A model generated the notes under the pieces. It was not told where the DNA came from. It searched no databases and was given only the letters and a program-made list of their open reading frames with translations. The position numbers and the translations under genes were made by a program. From contig JBGTHP010000032.1 in NCBI GenBank assembly GCA_041746105.1, positions 62,001 to 126,000 on the forward strand: a DNA stretch of 64,000 nt, read 5' to 3'. Numbering within the stretch: the first letter of the stretch is position 1; every line of letters begins with the position of its first letter. The DNA comes from JBFHRE01 sp041746105. GTDB lineage: Bacteria > Actinomycetota > Acidimicrobiia > Spongiisociales > ZC4RG35. Of this stretch, positions 33,283 to 42,590 are shown one piece after another.

Positions 33283-35577
33283 ATGCCGCCCATGACCAGC
33301 ACATCTGTAGGCGGATCCATCCTCGGCGCCGCCGTCAAACGTAGAGAGGACCCACGTCTCGTCACCGGGAACGGGACTTTTATCGGCAACCTCCATGTCG
33401 ACGGCGAGATCTGGATGGTCCCGGTGAGATCACAGGTGCCTCACGGCACCATCACCGGGTACGAACTCGACGATGCCCGCTCTCTCCCCGGCGTGGTTGG
33501 TGTATTCATCGGCTCCGATTTCGACGCACGCATGCCGATCGATTTCGCCGGCCAGCCCGACTACATGTGTGCGCCACTGATCGCCACCGACACTGTGCGC
33601 TTTGTCGGAGACATCGTGGCGGTCGTGCTGGCCGAAACGGAGGCACAGGCCGTCGACGCCGCCGCCGTTGTTTGGGTCGAAATCGACGCTCTTCCCGCAA
33701 TACCCGACGTAACCACCGCCCTCTCGCCCACCGCTCCTGTGCTGTTCGAACAACACGGCACGAACATCATCGATTCCGGTGGAATCGAGAGCGACACGGA
33801 TCCATTGTCTGATGCAGAAGTTGTGGTCAAGGCAGAAGTCGTGCATCAACGGGTGACGGCGGTCCCACTCGAAACCAACAACGCACTGGCTCAGATGTTT
33901 GGGGACATCCTCGACGTTCAATTGGGAACTCAGACCGTTCATGACGCCCGCAACGTCATTTCGCGAGCGCTGGGCCTCGATCGAAACCTGATCAGGGTCA
34001 GCGTGGGCGACATGGGTGGCGGGTTCGGTGCAAAAATCGCGGTCTATCGGGAGCAGGTACTTTGCGCGGCGCTCGCCATGCGATTGGGTAGGCCGGTCCG
34101 ATGGAATGAGCGAAGAACCGAAAACATGGTGGCGATGACCCACGGTCGCGGCCAGGTACACAAGATTGAATTGGGGTCCGATCGCAGCGGGCACATCACC
34201 GGCGCCAGAATCGAAGTGACCCAAGACTGCGGCGGCTGGCCGATGTTTGGAACCCACCTTCCGAAGTTCACCCAGCGGATGGCGGCAGGTCCTTACGTCA
34301 TCCCCAAACTCACTTTTGGCTGGCGTTCCGTAGCGACCACCACGACCCCGGTTCATGCGTACCGAGGAGCGGGACGTCCCGAGGCCACCGTCACGCTCGA
34401 ATCCGCAATGGATGCTCTGGCTGCGGCCCTCGACCTCGACCCGGTAGAGATCAGGAGACGGAACTTCCATCGCCCAGAGGACTTCCCGGTGATCACAGCC
34501 ACCGGTGAACGCTACGACTCCGGCGACTATGAAGCCGCTCTGGACCTGGCTCTGTCAAAAATCGACTATTCCGAACTACGCAGGCGACAAGCCGAGACGC
34601 GCATGCGCGGAGACCGAGTTCAAATCGGCATCGGGGTCGCGAGCTATGTCGAGGTGACTGCCCCCGGCGGCCGCAAGGACTGGGGATCGGTGGCGATAGC
34701 CGCCGACGGAAGCGCCACGGTGTCGTCGGGAGCGTTGTCACATGGACACGGCCACGAGACGACCTTTCCCCAGATCATCTCGGGCCTCCTCGGGATTCCG
34801 GCGGAACGTATTTCCTTCGTCCAGGGCGATACCGACCTTGTGGTGCGAGGTGGCGGCACCATGGGCTCGCGTTCTCTCCAGATGGCCGGTTCGGCGATTC
34901 TCCGCGCAGGCGAGAGTGTCCTCGAGCGAGCGAAACAACTCGTGGCCGGTGCCCTCGAAGCCAGCGTTCATGACGTCGAGCTGAGCCCACAAGGCACTCT
35001 GGGTGTGCGGGGCGCGCCGGCAACTGCTTTGACGTGGGCGCAGGTCGCAACTCTGGCCGAAACCTCCGACGAGGGTCCTCTGCACGCCGACAACACGTAC
35101 GTCCAAGAGCACCCGACAGTTCCGTTCGGCACCCACATCTCGGTGGTTGAGGTCGATACCGAGACCGGCGACGTCTCCTTGTTGCGCCACATCGCCTGTG
35201 ACGACGCAGGCACGATCATCAATCGGGTCGTGCTCGACGGCCAGGTGCATGGCGGCATCGCCCAAGGTATCGGCCAAGCCTTGTTCGAAGAAGTGCGATA
35301 TGACGGTGACGCCAACCCCCTCACCACCAACTTGACCAGCTATTTGCTGCCTACGGCCGGAGTTTTTCCCGCCATCGAGGTAGACCACACGGTTACCACC
35401 ACCCCAGAGAACCCGCTGGGGGTAAAAGGCATCGGCGAGGCAGGAACCGTCGGTTCGACCCCGGCTGTGCTCAACGCCGTAATCGACGCCGTCCGCCATC
35501 TCGGAGTGCAGCGGATCGACATGCCACTGACTCCAAACAAGGTGTGGACGGCACTTCAATCCGCTCGTGCCCGATAG
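33283..35577 (+). CDS. Xanthine-dehydrogenase/CO-dehydrogenase family molybdopterin subunit
   Basis: About 764 aa; start ATG 33283 or 33292, neither with a clear ribosome site. N-terminal part (SILGAAVKRREDPRLVTGNGTF) is the aldehyde-oxidase a/b hammerhead, then the molybdopterin-binding domain with GDMGGGFGAKI, and VHAYRGAGRPEAT near residue 359. AYRGAGR marks form II/xanthine-dehydrogenase-like large subunits; form I CO dehydrogenases have AYxCSFR. GVKGIGEAGTVGST near 720 holds the base-catalyst Glu. Genes for the usual [2Fe-2S] and FAD subunits are absent here, which is odd. Substrate unknown. Confidence 0.88.
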   Translation: MPPMTSTSVGGSILGAAVKRREDPRLVTGNGTFIGNLHVDGEIWMVPVRSQVPHGTITGYELDDARSLPGVVGVFIGSDFDARMPIDFAGQPDYMCAPLIATDTVRFVGDIVAVVLAETEAQAVDAAAVVWVEIDALPAIPDVTTALSPTAPVLFEQHGTNIIDSGGIESDTDPLSDAEVVVKAEVVHQRVTAVPLETNNALAQMFGDILDVQLGTQTVHDARNVISRALGLDRNLIRVSVGDMGGGFGAKIAVYREQVLCAALAMRLGRPVRWNERRTENMVAMTHGRGQVHKIELGSDRSGHITGARIEVTQDCGGWPMFGTHLPKFTQRMAAGPYVIPKLTFGWRSVATTTTPVHAYRGAGRPEATVTLESAMDALAAALDLDPVEIRRRNFHRPEDFPVITATGERYDSGDYEAALDLALSKIDYSELRRRQAETRMRGDRVQIGIGVASYVEVTAPGGRKDWGSVAIAADGSATVSSGALSHGHGHETTFPQIISGLLGIPAERISFVQGDTDLVVRGGGTMGSRSLQMAGSAILRAGESVLERAKQLVAGALEASVHDVELSPQGTLGVRGAPATALTWAQVATLAETSDEGPLHADNTYVQEHPTVPFGTHISVVEVDTETGDVSLLRHIACDDAGTIINRVVLDGQVHGGIAQGIGQALFEEVRYDGDANPLTTNLTSYLLPTAGVFPAIEVDHTVTTTPENPLGVKGIGEAGTVGSTPAVLNAVIDAVRHLGVQRIDMPLTPNKVWTALQSARAR

Positions 35578-35597
35578 CTCTGCTTGACTGACCGTCG

Positions 35598-36854
35598 ATG
35601 GACCTCGATCGGGACCTCCCCCTACTTCTCCTGTTGGCAGGAGCGTTCCTCCTCTCGGTGTTTGTAGCCGCCGCGGAGACCTCGCTCCTGCGCATGCCCG
35701 CGGTCAGGGCCGAGACCATGGCTGCCGATGGCGCCCGAGGCGCCAAGCGGCTCCTGGCGTTGATCCACCGACTTCCGAGGGTGCTCAATGCCATCCTCCT
35801 TTCAGCGCTCCTGACCCAGATCACAGCGGCCACCGTCGCAGGCGTCCTGGCCGATCGTTGGTTCGGCCCGGCCGGGGTGACCATCGCCTCGGCCGCCCTG
35901 ACCGTGATTCTTTTCATCTATTCGGAGGCGATACCCAAAACCTTCGCCGTGCGCCACGCCGACCGGGTCGCTCTGTTTCTAGCGGGCCCGATGGCGGTGC
36001 TCGAGCTCGTGTTGCGGCCGATTGTGGCGGTGTTGGTTTGGATCGCCGACATTCAGATGCCAGGCAAAGGCGTGATCACGTCCCCGACCGTGACCGAGGA
36101 CGAGTTGAGAATGTTGGCGAGCCGGGCTGCGATCGAGGGCCAGATCACGGGCGAGGACCTGAAGCTGATTGATCGGGCGTTCCGAGCGGGCGACCGCGAG
36201 GTCGACGACATCATGGTTCCTCGGCCCGACATCGTCGCAGTTCCGGAGTCGATGCCCATCTCCGAGGCGCTGGAGATAGCGCTCGAGGCCGGTCATCGGC
36301 GTCTCCCGGTTTTTGAGGGCTCGATCGAGAACATCACCGGGGTGATACGGATAAGAGACCTGATGCGCGTGCCCGCCGACCGGCGCCACGTTCAAGTGGG
36401 ATCTTTCGCCGAGGCTCCGCTGGCAGTGCCTGAATCGAAGCGCGTGCTGGATCTTCTCAGGGAGATGCAGGCAACGCGGAACCATCTTGCAGTGGTCGTC
36501 GACGAGTACGGGGGCACCGCCGGCATGGTGACGGTGGAGGACATCGTCGAGGAAATCATCGGCTCCATCCAGGAAGGCCCGGTCGGCGAAGAAGTCGTTG
36601 CGGTTGCGGAAGGCCGCTGGATGGTGGACGGTTCGGTTCCTGTCGAAGACCTAGAGGACATCTTTGGAGAAGAGATCGACGACAGCGACTGGAACACCGT
36701 CGCCGGGCTCGCCCTCGGTCTGCTCGGGCGCCTTCCCGAGGTTGGGGACGAGGTTGAACACGCCGGCCACATCCTCCGCGTCGTCGCCGTCCGCAATCGA
36801 CGCATCCTCCGCCTCGAAATCCGCCGCAAGAAGGGGCACCGATCCGATCCTTAG
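35598..36854 (+). CDS. CNNM/CorC family (DUF21-CBS) transporter-like protein
   Basis: A 418-aa protein in the hemolysin C/CorC family. Residues ~1-150 form the DUF21 membrane domain (LSVFVAAAETSLLRM and EAIPKTFAVRHADRVAL are family marks). Residues ~190-330 hold two CBS domains (DIMVPRPDIVAVPESMPISEALEIAL; HLAVVVDEYGGTAGMVTVEDIVEEIIG). Residues ~335-415 are the CorC_HlyC domain (WMVDGSVPVEDLEDIFG). These proteins act in Mg2+/Co2+ efflux or membrane homeostasis. Its stop codon TAG is inside repeat copy C, so the last codons belong to the repeat. Confidence 0.9.
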   Translation: MDLDRDLPLLLLLAGAFLLSVFVAAAETSLLRMPAVRAETMAADGARGAKRLLALIHRLPRVLNAILLSALLTQITAATVAGVLADRWFGPAGVTIASAALTVILFIYSEAIPKTFAVRHADRVALFLAGPMAVLELVLRPIVAVLVWIADIQMPGKGVITSPTVTEDELRMLASRAAIEGQITGEDLKLIDRAFRAGDREVDDIMVPRPDIVAVPESMPISEALEIALEAGHRRLPVFEGSIENITGVIRIRDLMRVPADRRHVQVGSFAEAPLAVPESKRVLDLLREMQATRNHLAVVVDEYGGTAGMVTVEDIVEEIIGSIQEGPVGEEVVAVAEGRWMVDGSVPVEDLEDIFGEEIDDSDWNTVAGLALGLLGRLPEVGDEVEHAGHILRVVAVRNRRILRLEIRRKKGHRSDP

Positions 36855-36893
36855 GCTCTGGACCCCGTATTCGGGGCGAATCGCCGAAAGTTC
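36849..36893 (+). repeat. 45-bp palindromic dispersed repeat, copy C
   Basis: Same element as copy A (three differences in 45 by eye), in the same orientation. It starts inside the CorC-like gene: the repeat's first bases CCTTAG supply the last codon (CCT, Pro) and the stop (TAG). Confidence 0.9.
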
Positions 36894-36908
36894 GATGGGG
36901 ATGCCGAG

Positions 36909-36987
36909 CCTTAGGCGCTAGACCCCGAATGCAGGGCGTAGAGCCTAAGGAACGAGACCCGAGGCCGAGCGGGCATCGCCGAAAGTT
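36909..36987 (+). repeat. Divergent, rearranged repeat copy D
   Basis: CCTTAGGCGCTAGACCCC at 36909 is followed by GGGCGTAGAGCCTAAGG ending at 36950, so the left half of the element is present head-to-head as a palindrome. An isolated tail, ATCGCCGAAAGTT, is at 36975-36987. It looks like a degenerate or recombined pair of elements between convergent gene ends. Confidence 0.8.
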
Positions 36988-36997
36988 GGGGTTGGGG

Positions 36998-38362
36998 TCA
37001 GGCGACGACGACCGTCTTCTGGTTCACGAACTCGAATATGCCCAGATCGGCCAGTTCCCTCCCGAATCCTGACGTCTTGATCCCGCCGAATGGAAGGCGC
37101 GGATCCGATGCAACCAACGCATTGACAAAACAGCATCCGGCTTCGAGACCTTCCGCCGCGATACGCTCACCCCTGGCAACGTCGGACGTAAAAACCGCCG
37201 CGCCGAGCCCGAACACCGTGTCGTTCGCCACCGCGATGGCCTCTTCCTCACTCGAGGCCTTGATGACTGTGGCCACCGGTCCAAATATCTCCTCCGAGTA
37301 GGCCGGCATCCCCTTCACGACCCCTGTCAGAATGGTCGGCGGGTAATACGCACCAGGCAGGTCGGGCAGCTCCCCTCCCAACGCCAACTTCGCCCCCGAG
37401 GCAACCGACCGCAACACCTGATCATGCAGCTCATCACGTAGATCGTGGCGCGCCTGGGGTCCGAGGTTGGTCTCAGGATCGAAGGGATCGCCCATCTTCA
37501 TCGACCTCATTCGATCGGTGAAAGCAGCCAACCAATCGTCGTAAACCGCTTCATGCACGATGAATCGTTTGGCGGCAATACAAGATTGACCCCCGTTGAT
37601 CATGCGCGAGTTGGCACAGCTCGTGGCCGCCAGTTCGATATCGGCGTCCTCCAGGACCACGTACGGGTCGGACCCACCCAGCTCGAGCACCGTCTTCTTC
37701 AGCAAAGAACCTGCTTTGGCGGCGACGGCCCGGCCGGCCGGATCCGACCCGGTGAGCGTTGCGGCAACCACACGAGGGTGCTCGAGAAGCTCCCCGACCC
37801 GCGCACCAGGAACGAGCAATGTCGTAAAGGCCCCTTCTGGGAACCCGGCCTCAGAGAACGCCTCCTCGATCGCAAGTGCGCAGCCAGTCACGTTCGAGGC
37901 GTGCTTCAGCAACCCGACGTTTCCTGCCATCAATCCGGGGGCGGCGAAACGAAACACCTGCCAGAACGGGAAGTTCCATGGCATGATCGCCAGTACCGCG
38001 CCCAACGGTTCGTGGTGGAGATAACTCTTGGATCGCTCGGTGGCGATCGAGCGGTCGGCCAACATCGCCTCGGCTTCGTCCGCGTAGTACCGGCAGACCC
38101 AGGCGCATTTCTCGATCTCGGCCCGCCCGCTCCCAACCGTCTTTCCCATCTCGACAGTCATGAGCGATGCCCACTCGTCCTTCCGGGCATCGAGGACGTC
38201 GGCTACACGCCGCATCAACTCGCTCCGGTGGGCGAAAGTCGTATGCCGCCATGTGAGGAAGGTGGAATGCGCCTGGTCGATCAGCGCGGCCGCCTCGACC
38301 GACGTGTGCTCTCGGTATTCGGCAACGATTGAGCCATCCACCGGATTGATAGTTTGCAGCAT
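36998..38362 (-). CDS. NAD(P)-dependent succinate-semialdehyde dehydrogenase-like ALDH
   Basis: 454 aa from the ATG at 38362 (AAGGAG 4 bp upstream); the longer frame runs into the divergent FAD oxidoreductase. ALDH features: IMPWNFPFWQVFRFAAPGLMAGN (Rossmann region), VLELGGSDPYVVLEDADIE (catalytic Glu), NGGQSCIAAKRFIVHE with catalytic Cys261, and EEIFGPVATVIK. The short length and SDPYVVLEDAD motif resemble GabD1-type succinate-semialdehyde dehydrogenases of actinobacteria. Exact substrate is not certain. It ends inside the repeat-rich stretch. Confidence 0.9.
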   Translation of the reverse strand: MLQTINPVDGSIVAEYREHTSVEAAALIDQAHSTFLTWRHTTFAHRSELMRRVADVLDARKDEWASLMTVEMGKTVGSGRAEIEKCAWVCRYYADEAEAMLADRSIATERSKSYLHHEPLGAVLAIMPWNFPFWQVFRFAAPGLMAGNVGLLKHASNVTGCALAIEEAFSEAGFPEGAFTTLLVPGARVGELLEHPRVVAATLTGSDPAGRAVAAKAGSLLKKTVLELGGSDPYVVLEDADIELAATSCANSRMINGGQSCIAAKRFIVHEAVYDDWLAAFTDRMRSMKMGDPFDPETNLGPQARHDLRDELHDQVLRSVASGAKLALGGELPDLPGAYYPPTILTGVVKGMPAYSEEIFGPVATVIKASSEEEAIAVANDTVFGLGAAVFTSDVARGERIAAEGLEAGCCFVNALVASDPRLPFGGIKTSGFGRELADLGIFEFVNQKTVVVA

Positions 38363-38428
38363 GTCACTCCTTGAAACTGGCGCGAGTATCGCCGACGCTA
38401 CCCGAGGTTGTCGAGCGTTAGCGTGGAC

Positions 38429-39553
38429 ATGATGGAGAGATACGACGTCGTGGTCATCGGGGGAGGCATTGCAGGTGCGGCTGCAGGCTTCTATCTGAGC
38501 GAGATCGGGCAATCCGTCGCCCTCTTCGAGATGGAAGCCCAGCTGGCCCAGCATTCCACCGGGAGGTCGGCGGCTCTGTATTTCGAGAACTACGGTCACG
38601 CCGCGATTCGGCCACTCTCCCGAGCATCGCGACCGGTCTTTGAGCACCCGATCCCAGATCTCAGCGACGGACCACTTTTCGGCAAGGCGCGGGGCGCGTT
38701 GACCGTCGCAGAAAACCACCAGATGGACGAACTCGTCCACCAGATGGACGAGGCAGCCGAAGCCGGTACGACGGTTCACATGATGACTCCAGAAGAGGCG
38801 GGCGAATTCGTGCCCTGTCTTCGTGTCGACAGGATCGCCGCTGCCTTGTGGCAGCCGGATTCGATCGACATCGACGTCGCTGCCTGTCACCAGATGTTCG
38901 TCAGGGGTATGCGCAGAGGTGGGGTCGAGATCCAAACGTCGACCGCGGTCCGGTCACTCCGCACCGATGACGGCGGATGGGTCGTCGATCTGGGCGACCG
39001 GAAAGTAACGGCGGGCAAGATCGTCAACGCTGCCGGGGCCTGGGGTGACACCGTCGCTTCCCTTGCCGGCCTTCCGCCCATCGGTTTGCAGCCTCGGCGG
39101 CGTACGGCCTTCATGGTTCCTGGCGAGAGCGCATGGTCGGAATGGCCGCTGGTGGTGGGAGCCGGACACAATTTCTACTTCAAACCAGACGGGAGTCAAC
39201 TGCTCTGTTCGCCGTCAGAGGAGGTGTTGACGGAACCTGGCGATCCTCGCCCTCAGGAGGAGGACATCGCCCTCGCCATCGACACGATCAACGAAATGAC
39301 GACCCTGGGAATACGAACCGTTCGCTCTGCTTGGACCGGCCTTCGAACTTTCGCGCCCGACCGAAGCATGGTCATCGGCGAGGACCCTCTTGCCCAGGGC
39401 TTTTTTTGGCTTGTTGGTCAGGGCGGCACCGGAATCCAAACCGCTCCCGCGTCGGGTCGCCTGCTGGCATCGTTGCTGATCCATGGGGCGGTGCCCGCGG
39501 ATCTCGCCCATGTCGACCTCTCCGCCCTGGCACCGGCCCGGTTCCGGCGCTGA
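38429..39553 (+). CDS. FAD-dependent amino-acid/glycine oxidase-type oxidoreductase (DAO family)
   Basis: About 374 aa. The FAD motif is YDVVVIGGGIAGAAAGFYLSEIGQSVALFEME at the N-terminus, followed by AQHSTGRSAALYFENYG, the DAO-family FAD contact. GKIVNAAGAWGDTVASLAGLPPIGLQPRRRT (mid) and GQGGTGIQTAPASGRLLASLL (C-terminal flavin contact) complete the fold. Such enzymes oxidise D-amino acids, glycine or sarcosine. The start could be either of two tandem ATGs (38429, 38432). It is divergent from the aldehyde dehydrogenase gene by 66 bp and 43 bp upstream of the MpaB-like gene. Confidence 0.88.
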   Translation: MMERYDVVVIGGGIAGAAAGFYLSEIGQSVALFEMEAQLAQHSTGRSAALYFENYGHAAIRPLSRASRPVFEHPIPDLSDGPLFGKARGALTVAENHQMDELVHQMDEAAEAGTTVHMMTPEEAGEFVPCLRVDRIAAALWQPDSIDIDVAACHQMFVRGMRRGGVEIQTSTAVRSLRTDDGGWVVDLGDRKVTAGKIVNAAGAWGDTVASLAGLPPIGLQPRRRTAFMVPGESAWSEWPLVVGAGHNFYFKPDGSQLLCSPSEEVLTEPGDPRPQEEDIALAIDTINEMTTLGIRTVRSAWTGLRTFAPDRSMVIGEDPLAQGFFWLVGQGGTGIQTAPASGRLLASLLIHGAVPADLAHVDLSALAPARFRR

Positions 39554-39596
39554 GACCTGGTTACGGGTTGGCACGAGACCGGGCCACAATCCGAGA

Positions 39597-40523
39597 ATGA
39601 TGATCGACCGCTTTCGTCGCAGGGTCGTGGTGTCGACCACGGGGCTCTTTGCCCATGCCGAGGATCCCCTCGCCAACACTCTCGACCACTCCGGGGACCC
39701 TGGCCTGTTCGGTCCTGGCTCCGTGACCTGGCGAGTCATGGGGGACCCGGCGAGTTTTGTTGGAGGCATCCGTGCGCTCATGATCCAGGCTGCCCATCCC
39801 GAGGTCGTTGCCGGGGTAGCCGACCACTCCTCGTATCGCCACGATCCGCTCGGCCGCCTGTCGCGCACATCGAACTATGTCACGGCCACGTCTTACGGCG
39901 CCATGCCCGAGGTCGAAGCCGCGGTTCGGACGGTACGGAGAGCGCACGCTCCAGTGCGCGGCGTGTCTCATCGTGATATCGCCTATTCGGCCGGGACGCC
40001 CGAACTCGCGGCCTGGGTTCACAATTCGCTGACCGATTCCTTCCTCGTGGCAAACCAGGTCTTCGGATCCAACCCCTTATCGGCATCGGACGCCGACGAG
40101 TTCGTCAAGGAACAAACCAGGGTCGGTCGTCTGCTCGACGCCGAACCACTGCCGTCCACTGCCGCCGACCTGGCTGCTTACGTTGCGGATCACCCTGACC
40201 TCGAACGATCTCCGGGGGCGGATGAGGCGCTGGCTTTTCTTCAAGCACCGCCCCTCTCGGCCTCGATCAAGGCCGGCTATCGAGTGTTGTCCCGAGCCGC
40301 GGTTGCAACGATGCCTGGTCGAGTTCGCGGTGTCCTCGGCCTGGAACCGTCCTCCGGGTCGATTCTTGGGGGCCGGGTCGCGGTGGGCGCTCTGCGCTGG
40401 GCGCTCGGCGCGTCACCGCGATGGCGCATCGCATTGATCAGGACCGGAGCAGAGGTGCCGGAAGGCATCTTCAAGCAGAAGGCTCCATTTGAGGACGTGC
40501 GCCAGACCAAACCGGTCCGTTGA
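39597..40523 (+). CDS. MpaB/DUF2236 family oxygenase-like protein
   Basis: 308 aa from the ATG at 39597; the open frame upstream is antisense or overlapping and not protein-like. Family marks: SVTWRVMGDPASFVGGIRALMIQAAHPEVVAGVADHSSYRHDPLGRL (the diagnostic HP and DHSxY motifs of DUF2236), ATSYGAMPEVEAAVRTVRRAHAPVRGV, and WVHNSLTDSFLVANQVF. Members are related to latex clearing protein and the fungal prenyl-cleaving MpaB; many bind heme. Actinobacterial genomes carry several. Substrate unknown. Confidence 0.88.
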   Translation: MMIDRFRRRVVVSTTGLFAHAEDPLANTLDHSGDPGLFGPGSVTWRVMGDPASFVGGIRALMIQAAHPEVVAGVADHSSYRHDPLGRLSRTSNYVTATSYGAMPEVEAAVRTVRRAHAPVRGVSHRDIAYSAGTPELAAWVHNSLTDSFLVANQVFGSNPLSASDADEFVKEQTRVGRLLDAEPLPSTAADLAAYVADHPDLERSPGADEALAFLQAPPLSASIKAGYRVLSRAAVATMPGRVRGVLGLEPSSGSILGGRVAVGALRWALGASPRWRIALIRTGAEVPEGIFKQKAPFEDVRQTKPVR

Positions 40524-42495
40524 TCACTTGGCAGCAGGGAGCAGGAGCACAAACCTCGTCTCGTTCTCTACCCGTTCATAAACCAATTCTCCACTGAGCA
40601 GATTCGCCAACTGACGCGACACGGAAAGACCGAGGCCGACCGACCTGCGGAACCACCATGGAGTTGGAGGCTCGGGTGTACGGATTGAAGATGGTGTCGA
40701 CCGATTCGGTCGGTACACCGGCTCCATCGTCGGCGACGATGACTGCCCAGAAACCATCGCGCCATTCGATCTCGACCCAGACCCGGTGACCGCCATAACG
40801 CACCGCGTTGGTGAGAAGATTTCGCATGATCTGGCGCAGCCGAAGAGGATCGGTGATTGCAACGGCCTTGCCTTCACATCGTACCAACGCGTCGATCTTC
40901 CCCCGCCCATCTCTCCGGGAATGGCTCGCCAACACCGGCGCGAGCTCCTCGACCAGATCCACCGTGCGTGGCTTGATCACCAGGGTTCCGATGTCCGCCC
41001 GAGCCGCGACCAGCAGATCCTCGACGATGTTGGCCAGTTCGCTCGACTGCTCGTAGATGAGTCCGAGGAACTCGGCTGCTTCTCCGTCTTCCAATGCCTG
41101 ATCGCTTCTCGTCAACTCTTGGGCCAGGCCGACGATTCCGGTGAGTGGAGTACGTAGCTCGTGGCTGACCGACGCCAGGAATTGGTCCTTGGATCGGATC
41201 AGGGCTTCGAGGCGCTCCTTGAGTTTCGTCAACTCGGCCAGTGAGTCCTCCAACCGACCGTTCTCGAGCGAAACCGTCAAGCGGTTCGCCACCGTCTCGG
41301 CAAGCTTGAGATCTCTTCCATTAAATCCGCTCACCGCCGACAGGGGGTCCGCAACGATGAGCACTCCACTGGTGGTCTCGTTGGACACCAGCGGGACGAT
41401 CATCGCCGTTTTGGGCGACGGCATACCAGGGATCGGCAATTCGTCATCCGCAAGTCTCGTATAAAGAACTGGTTTGCTGAGTCCGGCGGCCCACTTTTCG
41501 GTTATCTGAAGGCTCACGGGGGTCATGAGGTCGACCGGGTGCTCGGCGATGGCAGAGGAGCGGAGCGCATATGGATGTCCCGGCTCTGGGATCAGGATGA
41601 TGTGGACTGCGTTCGCTTCGAACAGGTCTCTCGTTCCTTTGGCGGCGACCGTTATCGCGTCCTCGAGCAAAGGAGAGCTGTGCAATTCGAAGGTGAGCTC
41701 GTAGAGGGCTTCGATCCGAGACCGGGCATCGCGCTGGTCGGTGTACGCCTTGAACGCAACAAAAAGAAGGGCAACAGGCAAAAAAGCGAGCCATGCGGAC
41801 TCTGGACGCGACCACATGATTGTGACCGCCACCAGACCGAGCCCCACGTTCATGAGGGTGCCGGCCGACCCAACGGACAGTACTTCCAGGACCTCGACTC
41901 GACGCAGCCGACCCCCGGTCACCCTGATCGCAGTGGTGATGAGGACGGTTGCAGCAAGCAACGCCAACAAGCTTCCAAGAAAAACGCCGGCGGCACCGCG
42001 CGGTCCGAGCGGGAACATGGGATTCACGAACCAGTAGAACAAGCCGGCCACGATCAAGGTTTGGATGCCGAACGTGGCGACGTTGAAAACCAAGCGAACA
42101 CCCCGCTGTTTGCGGTTTATCGCCAATGCGGCGCCTGCCCCCAGAAGTTGCCCCAGAAGCAGGGCAAAGGGATCGGCCAGATAGACCCCGATCACCGTGG
42201 CGATTTCAGAAATCGAGAATGAGTGGGCGTCGCGCCGGAAACGAAAATGGACCACGGAGAGCTCGAAAACGTAGAAAAGAATGGCCATGGCCCACCACGG
42301 CACCGCCGGCGTCCTGGCGGGAGTCGCAAGAGACGGCGCCCGACCGAGGAACGGCGCGAGTACGGCGAGAGCGAGCAGAAGAACCGCCGCGATCAGAGCT
42401 ACCCCGATCACGCCGGGATCGTGCCGCTCGCGTCGGCGCCGGGAACCGGCTCCTTCCGAGGCGGTCGCAGGAATTGGTTTGGTTTCGATCGCCAT
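40524..42495 (-). pseudogene. Membrane sensor histidine kinase, frameshifted near its C-terminus
   Basis: The frame starting at ATG 42495 reads a full kinase: six to seven membrane helices (~25-240), a GAF-like domain (~280-430), HisKA with VSHELRTPLTGIVGLAQEL, and HATPase_c with NLLTNAVRYGGHR and DDGAGVPTESVDTIFNPYTRASNSMVVPQ. It then turns to nonsense (VGRPRSFRVASV) and stops at 40576. The correct continuation, SVGLGLSVSRQLANLLSGELVYE to the stop at 40524, is one frame over. One extra G near 40640-40648 explains this. The paralogue at 21.6-23.3 kb has the same junction intact. Either a real lesion, which removes the G2 ATP-lid box, or an assembly error. Confidence 0.9.
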
Positions 42496-42590
42496 AAGGC
42501 CCGATTGGTTTATCGGTTCCGGTGGTCTCCGACTCCAGCCCCAATTCTCGGGATATCAAAGTAATCAGCCCCTTGGGGTTGAATGAGCGA

